Positions 16,434 to 24,455 of a stretch of 30,438 nucleotides of DNA are shown in pieces. Each line of letters opens with the position of its first letter. Positions within the stretch are counted from its first letter, which is position 1. The notes beneath the pieces are model-generated. The model had not been told where the DNA came from. It made no database searches and was given only the letters and a program-made list of their open reading frames with translations. Position numbers and translations under genes: made by a program. The DNA comes from Gemmatimonadota bacterium (GTDB lineage: Bacteria > Latescibacterota > UBA2968): NCBI GenBank assembly GCA_002714465.1, contig PAXL01000010.1:1-30438 (forward strand). Direction: 5' to 3'.

Positions 16434-17312
16434 ATGCAGACACAGGTCACCTTTCAATCGGATGGATTGGATCTTGCCGGCATTCTCCACCTTCCCGACG
16501 AACTGAGGCCAACTGAACGGCGGCCGTGCTTCATAGTGCTGCACGGGTTCGGGACTAACAAGAACGGCACGACGCCGAGGAAGGTCTCCGAAGTGCTCGA
16601 GGAAATGGGCTATGTCGTACTCCGGTTTGACGCTCGCGGATGTGGCGAGAGTGGCGGGGAACCAGCATTCATTCTCTGTCAGGACCAGGTGCGAGACACT
16701 CAGAATGCGGTGACCTTCCTTCACAGTGTCGAACAGGTCAATCCCAGCCGGATCGGTGTGATCGGCCACTCATTCGGAGGCGCAGTGGCTCCCTATGCGA
16801 CCGCCACCGACGAACGAATCGCAGCATGCGTCTCTGTGGCGGGCTGGGGCGACGGAGTAGCGAAGTTCCGTGAACAGCATCCCACGTTGGAGCAGTGGCA
16901 AAATTTCCTCGCGAAACTCGAACAGGGTCGACATTATCGACAGGAAACCGACCAAGCCTTGATGATCCCTCGTTTCGACATCGTTCCGATCCCACAATCC
17001 ATGCGACACCTGCTCGCCCATGACTCCATCATGGAGTTCCCGGCTGAGACGGCGATGAGCATGATGGACTTTCATGCGAATGACGTGGTTGGCCTCATCT
17101 CGCCTCGGCCGTATCTGATCCTCCACCCGGCAGACGACACGGTGACCCCGACCTCTCAGGCGCTCGGGCTCTTCACCAATGCAAAGCAGCCCTGCGACAT
17201 GCACCTGGTATCCGGGACCGATCACTTCATGTTCGCTGACGACAATGGTCTCGTCCGCAGGATTCTTGAGGACTGGCTCGATCGACACTTCCCGGTCAGC
17301 CCCATTGGCTGA
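16434..17312 (+). CDS. alpha/beta-fold hydrolase
   Basis: A 292-aa serine hydrolase. Seen: oxyanion-hole segment VLHGFGTNKNG (35-45), nucleophile elbow GHSFGG with Ser113, the acid in HPADDTVTP near 235 and the catalytic His in SGTDHFMF near 262. The fold and the cap (about 140-205) resemble acyl esterases and dienelactone-hydrolase-like enzymes. The substrate is unknown. It sits between a dehydrogenase gene and an acyl-CoA ligase gene. It might hydrolyse an ester or lactone, or a thioester from a neighbouring pathway, but nothing in the sequence decides this. GAGGAGAAG lies at the correct distance before the ATG. No signal peptide is seen, so it is probably cytoplasmic. Confidence 0.85.
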   Translation: MQTQVTFQSDGLDLAGILHLPDELRPTERRPCFIVLHGFGTNKNGTTPRKVSEVLEEMGYVVLRFDARGCGESGGEPAFILCQDQVRDTQNAVTFLHSVEQVNPSRIGVIGHSFGGAVAPYATATDERIAACVSVAGWGDGVAKFREQHPTLEQWQNFLAKLEQGRHYRQETDQALMIPRFDIVPIPQSMRHLLAHDSIMEFPAETAMSMMDFHANDVVGLISPRPYLILHPADDTVTPTSQALGLFTNAKQPCDMHLVSGTDHFMFADDNGLVRRILEDWLDRHFPVSPIG

Positions 17313-17447
17313 TGGCTCACCACGCACCCGAACCAACTTCGGCGGCTGCAGGGAAAGACATGCCTAGATCAAGACAGATCTTTCACGCGCCCAACTAACC
17401 CGATTCGCCGCAAGGTACTGGCTTTCACCGGTCCCCGAATAGCCTCA

Positions 17448-18974
17448 TCAAGCCGACTCCTTCAGGACGAACTTGCGGACCTTGCCCACGCTGGTTCGGG
17501 GCAGTTCCTCAAGGAAGGTAAAGGATCGCGGGACCTTGGCCTTAGCGAGTCGCTCTTCACACCACTCTCGGAGTTCCTCTTCGCTGGGCGCCCGCTCGGT
17601 GTCAACAGGTACCACAAAGGCGACTGGCACCTCGTCCCGTATCAGGTCCGGCGATCCCAACACCGCCGCCTCATGCACGTCGGGGTGCGTGCTTAACACG
17701 CCCTCCACCTCGACGGTGGAGACATTCTCGCCAGCGACCTTCAGCACCTCCGAGTGTCGACCGTCGAAGTAATGCCTACCGTCCTCGTCTCGCCGAGCAC
17801 GGTCCCCGGAGAGGAACCATCCGTTCCGGAAACTGGCAGTGGTCGCAACAGGGTCGTCCAGATAACCACCGAAGATTGTCTCTCCGGGAACACCGCGTAC
17901 GGCGATTTCCCCAATCTCCCCTACTCCGACGGGTCGGCCTTCTGTATCCTGGAGTTGGAGCTCGCAGCCCTCGGTCACCGATCCCATCGAGTCGTGACGG
18001 GGCTTGTCGACAGCTTCGGTAAGCACGGCCGGAATGGTCTCCGTCATCCCGTAGAGCTGCCGTGCCCTGCACCCAAGCCATCTCGACAACTGCTCGTACT
18101 GCTCAACGGTCACGTTCTGCGCGTACCAGCAGTGACGCAGACGTACCCCGTCGACTTCCTCACCACGCGCCAGGATCATGCGGATGGGCGCAGCGAACAG
18201 GCTTGCGGCCGTCGCGCTGTGACGGGCGCACTGAGGGAGGAAGTTGCTGGCGCTAAAGGTATGCATCAGGGCCACGCTGGCGCCCGACCAGATGGCAGGC
18301 GCGAACGAGTAGTACTGCGCATTTGCGTGGAACAGGGGCAACACGACAATCTGCCGGTCCTCCACAGTGAGTTCCGAGGCCTCGGCCATAACTTTTCCTG
18401 CGAAGGCATAGTTGGCCTGTGTGATCTCCACGCCCTTCGGGCGCCCGGTGGTGCCACTCGTGAACATCACAGCTGCGCGGTCACTCAGCGCCGGAGTCAC
18501 CCAATCCGTGTAGGACGCGCCGGAGGATGGGAGGCTCGAGGCGTCGGCTTCGTCGACCTCAATGACCTCGGCAGACACCCCCGCATCCACCAGGGCCGAT
18601 CGGTAGACGTCCGCGCGGTCCACGGCACACAGTCCCACCGAGGGTCGCGTTCGCTCGAGGTGGTCTGCGAGTTCCGGCCGTCGGGCCATCGGGTCCGAGG
18701 GCACGATCCAGGCGCCCATCCGGTTAGCCGCCAACCACACCGCGACGAAGGCCGGCGAGTTGGCGAGCGCCAGATGCACGGCGGAACCAGCCTTCACGCC
18801 ACACGCCGACAGACGGTCCGCCACACCCTCGAGGATGCGGTCGAACTCCGCGTAGGTCCATGTCGCCGTCGCACCGCTGGGCTCCTCAAAGAGCAGGAAG
18901 GTACGGGCCCCGTGCTCGGAGACCGTTCTGGCCCAGGAGTCCGCGAACGTCCTGGCCGTCGATATCTCGGACAT
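17448..18974 (-). CDS. AMP-forming acyl-CoA ligase (CaiC-like)
   Basis: A 508-aa adenylate-forming ligase that would activate a carboxylic acid with ATP and CoA. Seen: P-loop TSGTTGRPKG (172-181), QLYGMTETIPAVLTE, GWFLSGDRARRDEDGRHYFDGR, and the catalytic Lys in SVGKVRKFVL near the C-terminus. The general pattern is closest to crotonobetaine/carnitine-CoA and medium-chain acid ligases. It lacks the HN-x-PL aryl pocket of the sdgA product, so salicylate is unlikely. AGGAAGGAG lies 8 nt before the ATG at 18974; the frame extends upstream to 19025 without a better start. It is a stand-alone gene, convergent with the hydrolase across 135 bp, at the right edge of the GC-rich block. Confidence 0.86.
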   Translation of the reverse strand: MSEISTARTFADSWARTVSEHGARTFLLFEEPSGATATWTYAEFDRILEGVADRLSACGVKAGSAVHLALANSPAFVAVWLAANRMGAWIVPSDPMARRPELADHLERTRPSVGLCAVDRADVYRSALVDAGVSAEVIEVDEADASSLPSSGASYTDWVTPALSDRAAVMFTSGTTGRPKGVEITQANYAFAGKVMAEASELTVEDRQIVVLPLFHANAQYYSFAPAIWSGASVALMHTFSASNFLPQCARHSATAASLFAAPIRMILARGEEVDGVRLRHCWYAQNVTVEQYEQLSRWLGCRARQLYGMTETIPAVLTEAVDKPRHDSMGSVTEGCELQLQDTEGRPVGVGEIGEIAVRGVPGETIFGGYLDDPVATTASFRNGWFLSGDRARRDEDGRHYFDGRHSEVLKVAGENVSTVEVEGVLSTHPDVHEAAVLGSPDLIRDEVPVAFVVPVDTERAPSEEELREWCEERLAKAKVPRSFTFLEELPRTSVGKVRKFVLKESA

Positions 18975-19128
18975 CAGGACTCCTTCCTCGTCCAGCACGA
19001 CGCCTTGAACGGCGTGAGGTCGCAATTCCTCGCTGTCTACCAGTAAACAGTCAGACTCAAATTGTCCGCAAACAAAGGGGAAGCGCTAGCAGCCTCTGTT
19101 GTTGACGCCTTTGCGGCCTAAAACAGCT

Positions 19129-19164
19129 GTGGAGCCTCCCCCACTTATCGGGTGAAGCCTCCCC
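19129..19164 (+). repeat. pair of direct repeats, 23-bp period
   Basis: GTGGAGCCTCCCC (19129-19141) and GTGAAGCCTCCCC (19152-19164) differ by one base and start 23 bp apart. Multiple short repeats of this kind occur at the ends of IS21-family elements, but no transposase gene or second end is visible here. Confidence 0.6.
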
Positions 19165-19205
19165 TACGAGTCCCATCAGACCCCAGTCGTCACAAGGCTC
19201 TGACG

Positions 19206-19265
19206 AAACTGCGAACACGCCACCAGGGCGTGTTCACAGTTTTTGCGTGCACGTGTTCGCAGTTT
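19206..19265 (+). repeat. three 14-bp units at 23-bp spacing
   Basis: The unit CGTGTTCGCAGTTT appears inverted at 19206-19219 (as AAACTGCGAACACG), direct with one change at 19229-19242, and direct and exact at 19252-19265. All three start exactly 23 bp apart. The first two can pair into a hairpin. Two such units, also 23 bp apart, occur at 78-114. The regular spacing of about two helical turns suggests protein-binding sites. Confidence 0.75.
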
Positions 19266-19304
19266 CGAAAAGGCAGCGCTTTTGGCGCTGCCTTTTCGGG
19301 TTTT
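19225..19304 (+). repeat. 80-bp module, copy B
   Basis: A direct repeat of 74-153 with three mismatches. Copy B is not preceded by tmRNA sequence. It lies exactly where the GC-rich catabolic block ends. Confidence 0.9.
19266..19304 (+). terminator. terminator-like hairpin within copy B
   Basis: The same 14-bp stem as at 115-147 (arm AAAAGGCAGCGC, loop TTTTG), followed by CGGGTTTT. No plus-strand gene ends just upstream, so it terminates no obvious transcript here. That suggests it was carried along with the repeat. Confidence 0.65.
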
Positions 19305-19442
19305 CGACGTGTACATGACCCCCCGTCTGAGAGGGTACCGATCCCCTAGAGGGCCGATGTGGGCAAAACCTGCAGGCCACGACGCTTTAAACATGCGAAC
19401 GGGCCGATCAAACCAGCTATCTGGGGATGACATACTCAAACC

Positions 19443-20786
19443 ATGAAGATTCGGGGAACAATCCTCCATACGCCTGATCAGGGCCAACTAGAGGTACTGG
19501 AAGATCGGGTCATTAGCACGGATTCTCATGGAGTCATCATCTCGGTAGTCCCCTACACCGCCGATTGCCAACCGGATCTTGAGCTCGACAAGTCGGTGGT
19601 CCTGCTTCCCGGCTTGATCGATACACATATTCATGCACCCCAATGGCCCCAGTTGGGAACCGGGCTAGACGAGCCACTTGAAAAATGGCTCTTCAAATAC
19701 ACATTTCCTCTAGAGGCCCGCTATAGCGACAAAGACTTCGCTCAAGGGGTCTGGCAATCCATGGTTCCGAATCTGTTGCGGCAGGGAACTACGACGGCCG
19801 TGTACTTCTCCTCCATTCATGAAGCAGCAACAACGGCCCTAGCGGAGACCTGCCTGGCGTTGGGCCAGCGGGCCTACGTAGGCCGTGTTGCGATGGACCA
19901 CCCAGATGGCACGCCAGACTGGTATCGAGATCTCAGCGCCTCAGATGGCCTAGAGGCTTCTCACCGTTCGATCGTGGACATCCGGTCTCTACCCGGCAAC
20001 CACGGCCTAGTCCAGCCGATCGTGACCCCCAGGTTCATCCCAGCCTGCACCGACGAGTTACTCGATGGTCTCGGCAAACTTGCGGCAGCTGAAGGTGTTC
20101 TAACTCAGACACACTGCTCCGAAAGTGACTGGGAACATGGGTATGTGCTTGAACGCCACGGGACTAGCGATACTTCTTCACTTGAAAGTTTCGGCCTCCT
20201 AAGAGATCACTCAGTTCTGGCACATGGAGCACACCTAACCGAACAAGACATCCGTGTTGCAGCCGCGGCCGGCGCTGGAGTGGCTCACTGCCCAATAAGC
20301 AACTCCTATTTCGCCAACGCAACTTTCCCTTTAGCTAGGGCTCTTGAAAGCGGCCTGCGAGTCGGACTAGGCAGCGACGTTGCCAGGGGTTCGCAATCAA
20401 ATCTCTTTCGTCAATGCGAACACGCAGTCACAGTGTCACGAATGCTTGAGGACGGCGTGGACGCGTCAGTTAGACCGGAGGAGCGTGGAGTTTCTAGCTC
20501 GCGCATCGACATACCGACTGCATTCTGGACCGCTACCGCGGGAGGGGCGGAACTCCTCGGAATCCCTGTCGGTGTCCTTGCCGAAGGATTTGTGTTCGAT
20601 GCCATCGCTGTGAACATCGGCGTAAACAGTTCCGCTGGCGTATGGCCCGAGTTCGACGACTGGCCAAGGATCTTTGAAAAACTGATCCGATGCTCCACGG
20701 CGGCTGATATCACACGGGTTTGGGTGGACGGCCGTGAAGTGACTCCCTCCCCCGGCAATCAACTGCCGTCCTTGCGGCCGTCTTAG
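19443..20786 (+). CDS. guanine deaminase-like amidohydrolase
   Basis: A 447-aa metal-dependent amidohydrolase closest in motif pattern to guanine deaminase, which turns guanine into xanthine and ammonia. Seen: His62 and His64 in PGLIDTHIHAPQ, the RQGTTTAVYFSSIH segment, His224 and the proton-shuttle Glu227 in QTHCSESDWE, His261 in VLAHGAHL, the AHCPISNS stretch (281-288), and Asp312 in GLGSDVARGS. All catalytic ligands are intact. No Shine-Dalgarno site precedes the ATG, and CATACT lies 6 nt upstream, so the transcript may be leaderless. Its purine theme matches the nucleoside-type transporter and the second amidohydrolase downstream. Codon use and base composition differ from the genes to its left. 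Confidence 0.83.
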   Translation: MKIRGTILHTPDQGQLEVLEDRVISTDSHGVIISVVPYTADCQPDLELDKSVVLLPGLIDTHIHAPQWPQLGTGLDEPLEKWLFKYTFPLEARYSDKDFAQGVWQSMVPNLLRQGTTTAVYFSSIHEAATTALAETCLALGQRAYVGRVAMDHPDGTPDWYRDLSASDGLEASHRSIVDIRSLPGNHGLVQPIVTPRFIPACTDELLDGLGKLAAAEGVLTQTHCSESDWEHGYVLERHGTSDTSSLESFGLLRDHSVLAHGAHLTEQDIRVAAAAGAGVAHCPISNSYFANATFPLARALESGLRVGLGSDVARGSQSNLFRQCEHAVTVSRMLEDGVDASVRPEERGVSSSRIDIPTAFWTATAGGAELLGIPVGVLAEGFVFDAIAVNIGVNSSAGVWPEFDDWPRIFEKLIRCSTAADITRVWVDGREVTPSPGNQLPSLRPS

Positions 20787-20832
20787 GACCTAAACGCAGC
20801 CCGCAGCCATTCCACTGCCCAGCACCAGCGCT

Positions 20833-22413
20833 CTACAGCACTCGTTTTTGCCCTACTTCTTCTAGTTTGCTGGCCATCATGTAGCCGATGACCGAGAGCA
20901 ACACGATCAGCATCGCTGCACCCCAGGCCCTCGACATATCTAACGCCCCGTTAGCAAGTGCGAAGGTCCATCCGAGACCCGGATTTCCGGTCAGGTATTC
21001 ACCCAGGATCGCAGCGATGAACGCTAGCGAAGACGTCAGCCGCAAGACCGTCAGAAAGTTGGGGATCGCAGATGGCACGGCCAGCAACCAGAGCCGACGA
21101 GTTCGTTTAGCCCCAATTACATCGAAGAGATCGTTTGTGCCGTTTGGAGACGATTCCAGACCCGAACTCACCAGTACAAACGTCGGGAACATTGCGACTA
21201 GAGCGGCAATCAAGGTCTCGGTAAGTCTTGAGTATCCGAACACCCTGGCCAGAATCGGGACAAGGGCCACCAATGGAACCGAATAGAGGATGATCATTGG
21301 TGCTCCAAGCACACTTCGCAGGAACGGCGAAAACCAACTGCCCAGTGCAGCCAGGAGTCCTACGAGTGTCCCGAGCAGGAGACCTAAGAGAGCAAACTCA
21401 AGTGTGTACAGCGTTGCTTGTGCGTAAGTTCCTAGATTCCCAAATACATCCCTGACCACTGAAATTGGACTTGGAGCGACAATCTGACTCACGTTCAACA
21501 CGGAGACCGCATATTGCCAGAAGGCAAGAATTCCGATCAGTGGCCAGGCATGGAGGAAGAACCCGCCGACGCGCTTGATCGCGCCGCGAAGACCATGCCC
21601 AACTTCTTTTACAGTTGAGGCGGCTGAGCCAACTACTTCATCGAACGCTCGGTAGTCGCGCCTACGGATTGCGATCTCAAGCAATGCGAAGAGCCCATAG
21701 CCGCTAACAGCTATAAGGGCAGCCAGGACTGCAGCCGCCCATAGTCTGAGAGTCATGTAGTTCTGGAGGGCCGAAACCATCGCTAGGCCCAGGCCCATGT
21801 GCGTGGTACCAAACCACTCGCCAAAGATGACTCCAAACATCGCCGCGGGGACGCCAAGCTTTGCGGCATAGACGATTGCTGGAATGGCCGTCTTGCATTC
21901 AAGGCGTCGATATTCCGTAAGTCGTTTAGCTCCTAGGACGTGAAATAGATCGTGATGCGATTTGCTGACCAGTGAGAATCCGGAACTAATTGTCACGAAA
22001 CTTGAGAAGAACACCGCTAGTGAAGCAAACACTATTGGAGTCGCCGAGGACGATACAACCATCACAATTAGTGGACCTATCGCGATCCACGGAATTGAAT
22101 TGAGGAGTGTGGCCAATCGGCCAATTCCTTGACTCAGCGGTTTCACTAGAAGACCTATTGTCGCTAGGGTGAAACCTGCTAAGAGCCCGATTGAAAAGCC
22201 CCTTATTGCATCCCAGACACTGATCCAGGCCGCACGCCTTAGGAACTGCCAGTCATCAACAATCTTGACTAGTACATCGAAGAATGGGGGCCATCCCCGG
22301 CCAAATATCTCCATCCGACCTATGGCGTCTGACCCTAAGGCGAGGAGTCCGATGCCAAGTACACCCGCCAGAACATTTAAGATCTTAGTCCGAATACCCG
22401 ATTGCACACTCAT
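20833..22413 (-). CDS. fused two-domain ABC permease (SsuC/TauC type)
   Basis: A 526-aa inner-membrane protein made of two BPD_transp_1 permease domains in one chain. Each has its own coupling-loop motif: HVLGAKRLTEYRRLECKTAIP near 155-175 and DVIGAKRTRRLWLLAVPSAIP near 425-445. About 11-12 hydrophobic segments are expected. One chain could therefore replace the usual permease dimer of a NitT/TauT-type importer. No ATPase or binding-protein gene of that type is adjacent, so it either uses components encoded elsewhere or is an orphan. The substrate is unknown. The ATG has no clear Shine-Dalgarno site. It is convergent with the guanine-deaminase-like gene (46 bp) and divergent from the sulfatase gene. 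Confidence 0.85.
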   Translation of the reverse strand: MSVQSGIRTKILNVLAGVLGIGLLALGSDAIGRMEIFGRGWPPFFDVLVKIVDDWQFLRRAAWISVWDAIRGFSIGLLAGFTLATIGLLVKPLSQGIGRLATLLNSIPWIAIGPLIVMVVSSSATPIVFASLAVFFSSFVTISSGFSLVSKSHHDLFHVLGAKRLTEYRRLECKTAIPAIVYAAKLGVPAAMFGVIFGEWFGTTHMGLGLAMVSALQNYMTLRLWAAAVLAALIAVSGYGLFALLEIAIRRRDYRAFDEVVGSAASTVKEVGHGLRGAIKRVGGFFLHAWPLIGILAFWQYAVSVLNVSQIVAPSPISVVRDVFGNLGTYAQATLYTLEFALLGLLLGTLVGLLAALGSWFSPFLRSVLGAPMIILYSVPLVALVPILARVFGYSRLTETLIAALVAMFPTFVLVSSGLESSPNGTNDLFDVIGAKRTRRLWLLAVPSAIPNFLTVLRLTSSLAFIAAILGEYLTGNPGLGWTFALANGALDMSRAWGAAMLIVLLSVIGYMMASKLEEVGQKRVL

Positions 22414-22735
22414 GTGACTTTCATAGTTCTGCCTCTAGATCTCGATGTGAGACTAGCCGAGACCCCAGTGACCGCCAAACTTTCCGACTTCATTCGGTCT
22501 CAGTCATCACCCACCACCCTTCATCTAAGGACCTAACCCACGAAGACCGGTGAGCCATTCTCGGAGGTCCCTTCTGGCTAGGTTGCAGAATGGCATCTTG
22601 TCTAGCTGTCTATGATTAGTCGTTGCCCTAAAGGCTGAGATGTGGCTACAGCTAGAAACAGGGTGAGGTTCCTTGGACCTATACTGACGTTGTGATTGAG
22701 CAACCTTTGATTGCTATATAACTAACAATATATTT
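22414..22735. promoter_or_regulatory. AT-rich divergent intergenic region
   Basis: These 322 bp lie between the fused permease gene (minus) and the sulfatase gene (plus). No gene is seen. For the sulfatase, TATAAC (22717-22722) lies 13 bp before its ATG and can act as a -10. TTGTGA (22690-22695) or TTGAGC (22696-22701) are the candidate -35 boxes, at less than ideal spacing. Transcription would start about 7 nt before the ATG, giving an almost leaderless mRNA. Confidence 0.45.
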
Positions 22736-24187
22736 ATGAGCAAGCTAGAACGCCGGCCACCAAACATACTTATAATTCAGGCTGATCAACTCTCCGCACC
22801 ACATCTGTCGGTCTACGGCGGATCTACATGCCAGACGCCCCATCTGGCTAGCCTGGCTGCGAGATCTACGATCTTTGCAGATGCATATTGCAATGCTCCG
22901 CTATGTGGCCCGTCCCGAGCCTCGATGCTTACGGGCAAAATGCCCTCGGAAATCGGCGTATACGACAACGCTTGCGACTTTTCTTCATCGATTCCTACCA
23001 TTGGACATGTCCTTCAGGCGCAGGGATACCAGACGATTGTCTCCGGAAAACTTCATTTCATAGGAGCTGACCAGCATCACGGATTCGAAGAACGGCTAAC
23101 AACCGATATATATCCGACGGATTACAGTTGGACTCCCTCTTGGGGGAATGAGCGTCTCCTTGCTGATTACTTCCTAGCTTCAGCCTCTGAACTTCGCGAT
23201 GCCGGTATAGCCGAAACCTCAGTTCAGCTCGAGTTTGACCGGGAGGTCGCCGATTGCGCTATCGAGAAATTGATGCATATTGGCAACACTAGATCCATAG
23301 ACCCCTACTGCCTAATAGCGTCCTTTACCCATCCGCATGACCCATTTGTCATCCCTAAGCAATATTGGGATCGCTACACCGATGCTGAAATTGAACTACC
23401 GATGCACCGAACGTTTCCACCAGAGACGCGTGACGCTCATAGCACTCGTCTTTTTGAACTTTATGGATTCGACGATCTCTCATTAAGTAACGAGGAAGTC
23501 ATACGCATACGGCGAGCATATTATGGAGCAATCAGTTTTATAGATGACCAAGTAGGAAGGCTTCTGGGCGCTCTAGAGGCGACTAATTCCCTCGACGATA
23601 CAGTCGTTATATTTCTGTCAGACCATGGCGAAATGCTTGGTGAACGGGGAATGTGGTTTAAATCACATTTTTTCGAACCAGCGGTACGGGTACCATTTAT
23701 TATTCATGACCCTAGGTCCCCCCAGGGCCGCACACACAGGGAGCCTGTGTCTCTTCTTGATCTACTCCCCACTATCGCTGATATTTCCGGATCCGACTCG
23801 TTCGGCTGGAACGGCTCACAATTTTCTGGTCAGAGCCAACTAGCCGGCATACGGGGCGAGGAATCTGGCGAAGGTAATCAGCGTCCAGTATTCGCTGAGT
23901 ACCTTGGTGAGGGCGCTATGGAGCCGATCGTGATGGTCAGACTTGGTGGCTACAAGCTGATCGCCAACGCCAAATCCCCGCAACAGCTATTCCATACTGC
24001 GATTGACGCCGATGAGACAACGAACCTCATAGGTCAGGGGCTCGCTGCTGAGGAGCAACTCATCTCACTACTGGAATCGAGATGGGATCTCAATGATCTG
24101 AAGGATGATGTGTTGCGTTCTCAACAGAATCGAAACTTCACACGAACCGCGCTCGCCCGAGAACGAGCGAGTGGTGGGAATCCCTAG
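22736..24187 (+). CDS. betC: choline-sulfatase-type sulfatase
   Basis: A 483-aa type I sulfatase that would hydrolyse choline-O-sulfate or a similar sulfate ester. The formylglycine motif CGPSR is at 57-61, so it needs a formylglycine-generating enzyme from elsewhere. Metal-site residues in IIQADQL (14-20) and FLSDHGEMLGERGMWFKSHF, plus SFTHPHDPF, match the BetC group closely. The C-terminal part carries GGYKLIANAKSPQQLF and a short tail; the length is slightly below the usual ~500. No signal peptide, so it is cytoplasmic and its substrate must be imported. No BetAB or choline transporter gene is adjacent. Rare ATA codons near the start (Asn-Ile-Leu-Ile-Ile) and the AT-rich sequence suggest an origin different from the left block. 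Confidence 0.82.
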   Translation: MSKLERRPPNILIIQADQLSAPHLSVYGGSTCQTPHLASLAARSTIFADAYCNAPLCGPSRASMLTGKMPSEIGVYDNACDFSSSIPTIGHVLQAQGYQTIVSGKLHFIGADQHHGFEERLTTDIYPTDYSWTPSWGNERLLADYFLASASELRDAGIAETSVQLEFDREVADCAIEKLMHIGNTRSIDPYCLIASFTHPHDPFVIPKQYWDRYTDAEIELPMHRTFPPETRDAHSTRLFELYGFDDLSLSNEEVIRIRRAYYGAISFIDDQVGRLLGALEATNSLDDTVVIFLSDHGEMLGERGMWFKSHFFEPAVRVPFIIHDPRSPQGRTHREPVSLLDLLPTIADISGSDSFGWNGSQFSGQSQLAGIRGEESGEGNQRPVFAEYLGEGAMEPIVMVRLGGYKLIANAKSPQQLFHTAIDADETTNLIGQGLAAEEQLISLLESRWDLNDLKDDVLRSQQNRNFTRTALARERASGGNP

Positions 24188-24242
24188 AATTGGGTTCCAT
24201 CGGCAAAGGTCCGGTGTCTGTCGTTGCCACGATGTGAAAATC

Positions 24243-24455
24243 ATGACAAGACCCGGTCCGACACCGAGGAAATATCGCTACGAAAAGCCTGTCATTCAGT
24301 TCTTAGAACCGCGAGATGTATGTGAGGTGTTGTCAGGGTCCCTCAGCACAGACCCGGACGCCTCTGAACGTGTTCTCAGGGCATTGCGAAACGGCCCCGC
24401 TATCAGTCAATTTCGGAGCACTCAGAAATATGAGACCGGAACTCTGGCGCCTTAG
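24243..24455 (+). CDS. small hypothetical protein (doubtful)
   Basis: A 70-residue open frame from an ATG at 24243, downstream of the sulfatase gene and ending 4 nt into the convergent dioxygenase gene. It is hydrophilic and begins MTRPGPTPRKYRYEKP. No family is recognised and no ribosome binding site is visible. The frame also stays open upstream to 24105, inside the sulfatase gene. It may be a gene remnant or chance; coding status is unproven. Confidence 0.25.
   Translation: MTRPGPTPRKYRYEKPVIQFLEPRDVCEVLSGSLSTDPDASERVLRALRNGPAISQFRSTQKYETGTLAP

Larger units (their letters stand above)
18975..19442. other. gene-free boundary region rich in short repeats
   Basis: These 468 bp lie between the acyl-CoA ligase gene and the guanine-deaminase-like gene and contain no gene that I can support. 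They hold two short direct repeats (19129-19164), three 14-bp units (19206-19265), the second copy of the 80-bp module with its terminator, and probably the promoter of the gene starting at 19443. Base composition becomes more AT-rich from here on. Confidence 0.6.

Noticed and set aside
17366..17381. Hairpin AGATC/GATCT between convergent genes as a terminator
   Set aside because: The stem is only 5 bp and AT-rich with three T after it; too weak to call.
17754..19046. 430-aa plus-strand open frame opposite the CaiC-like ligase gene
   Set aside because: It is antisense to a gene with full ligase motifs, and its sequence (Arg/His/Gly-rich, no motifs) is typical of an antisense shadow in GC-rich DNA.
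74..19304. Calling the left block a proven integrative element
   Set aside because: No integrase, transfer or phage gene lies between the repeats, and the repeat excludes the tmRNA sequence itself. It is kept only as a finding.
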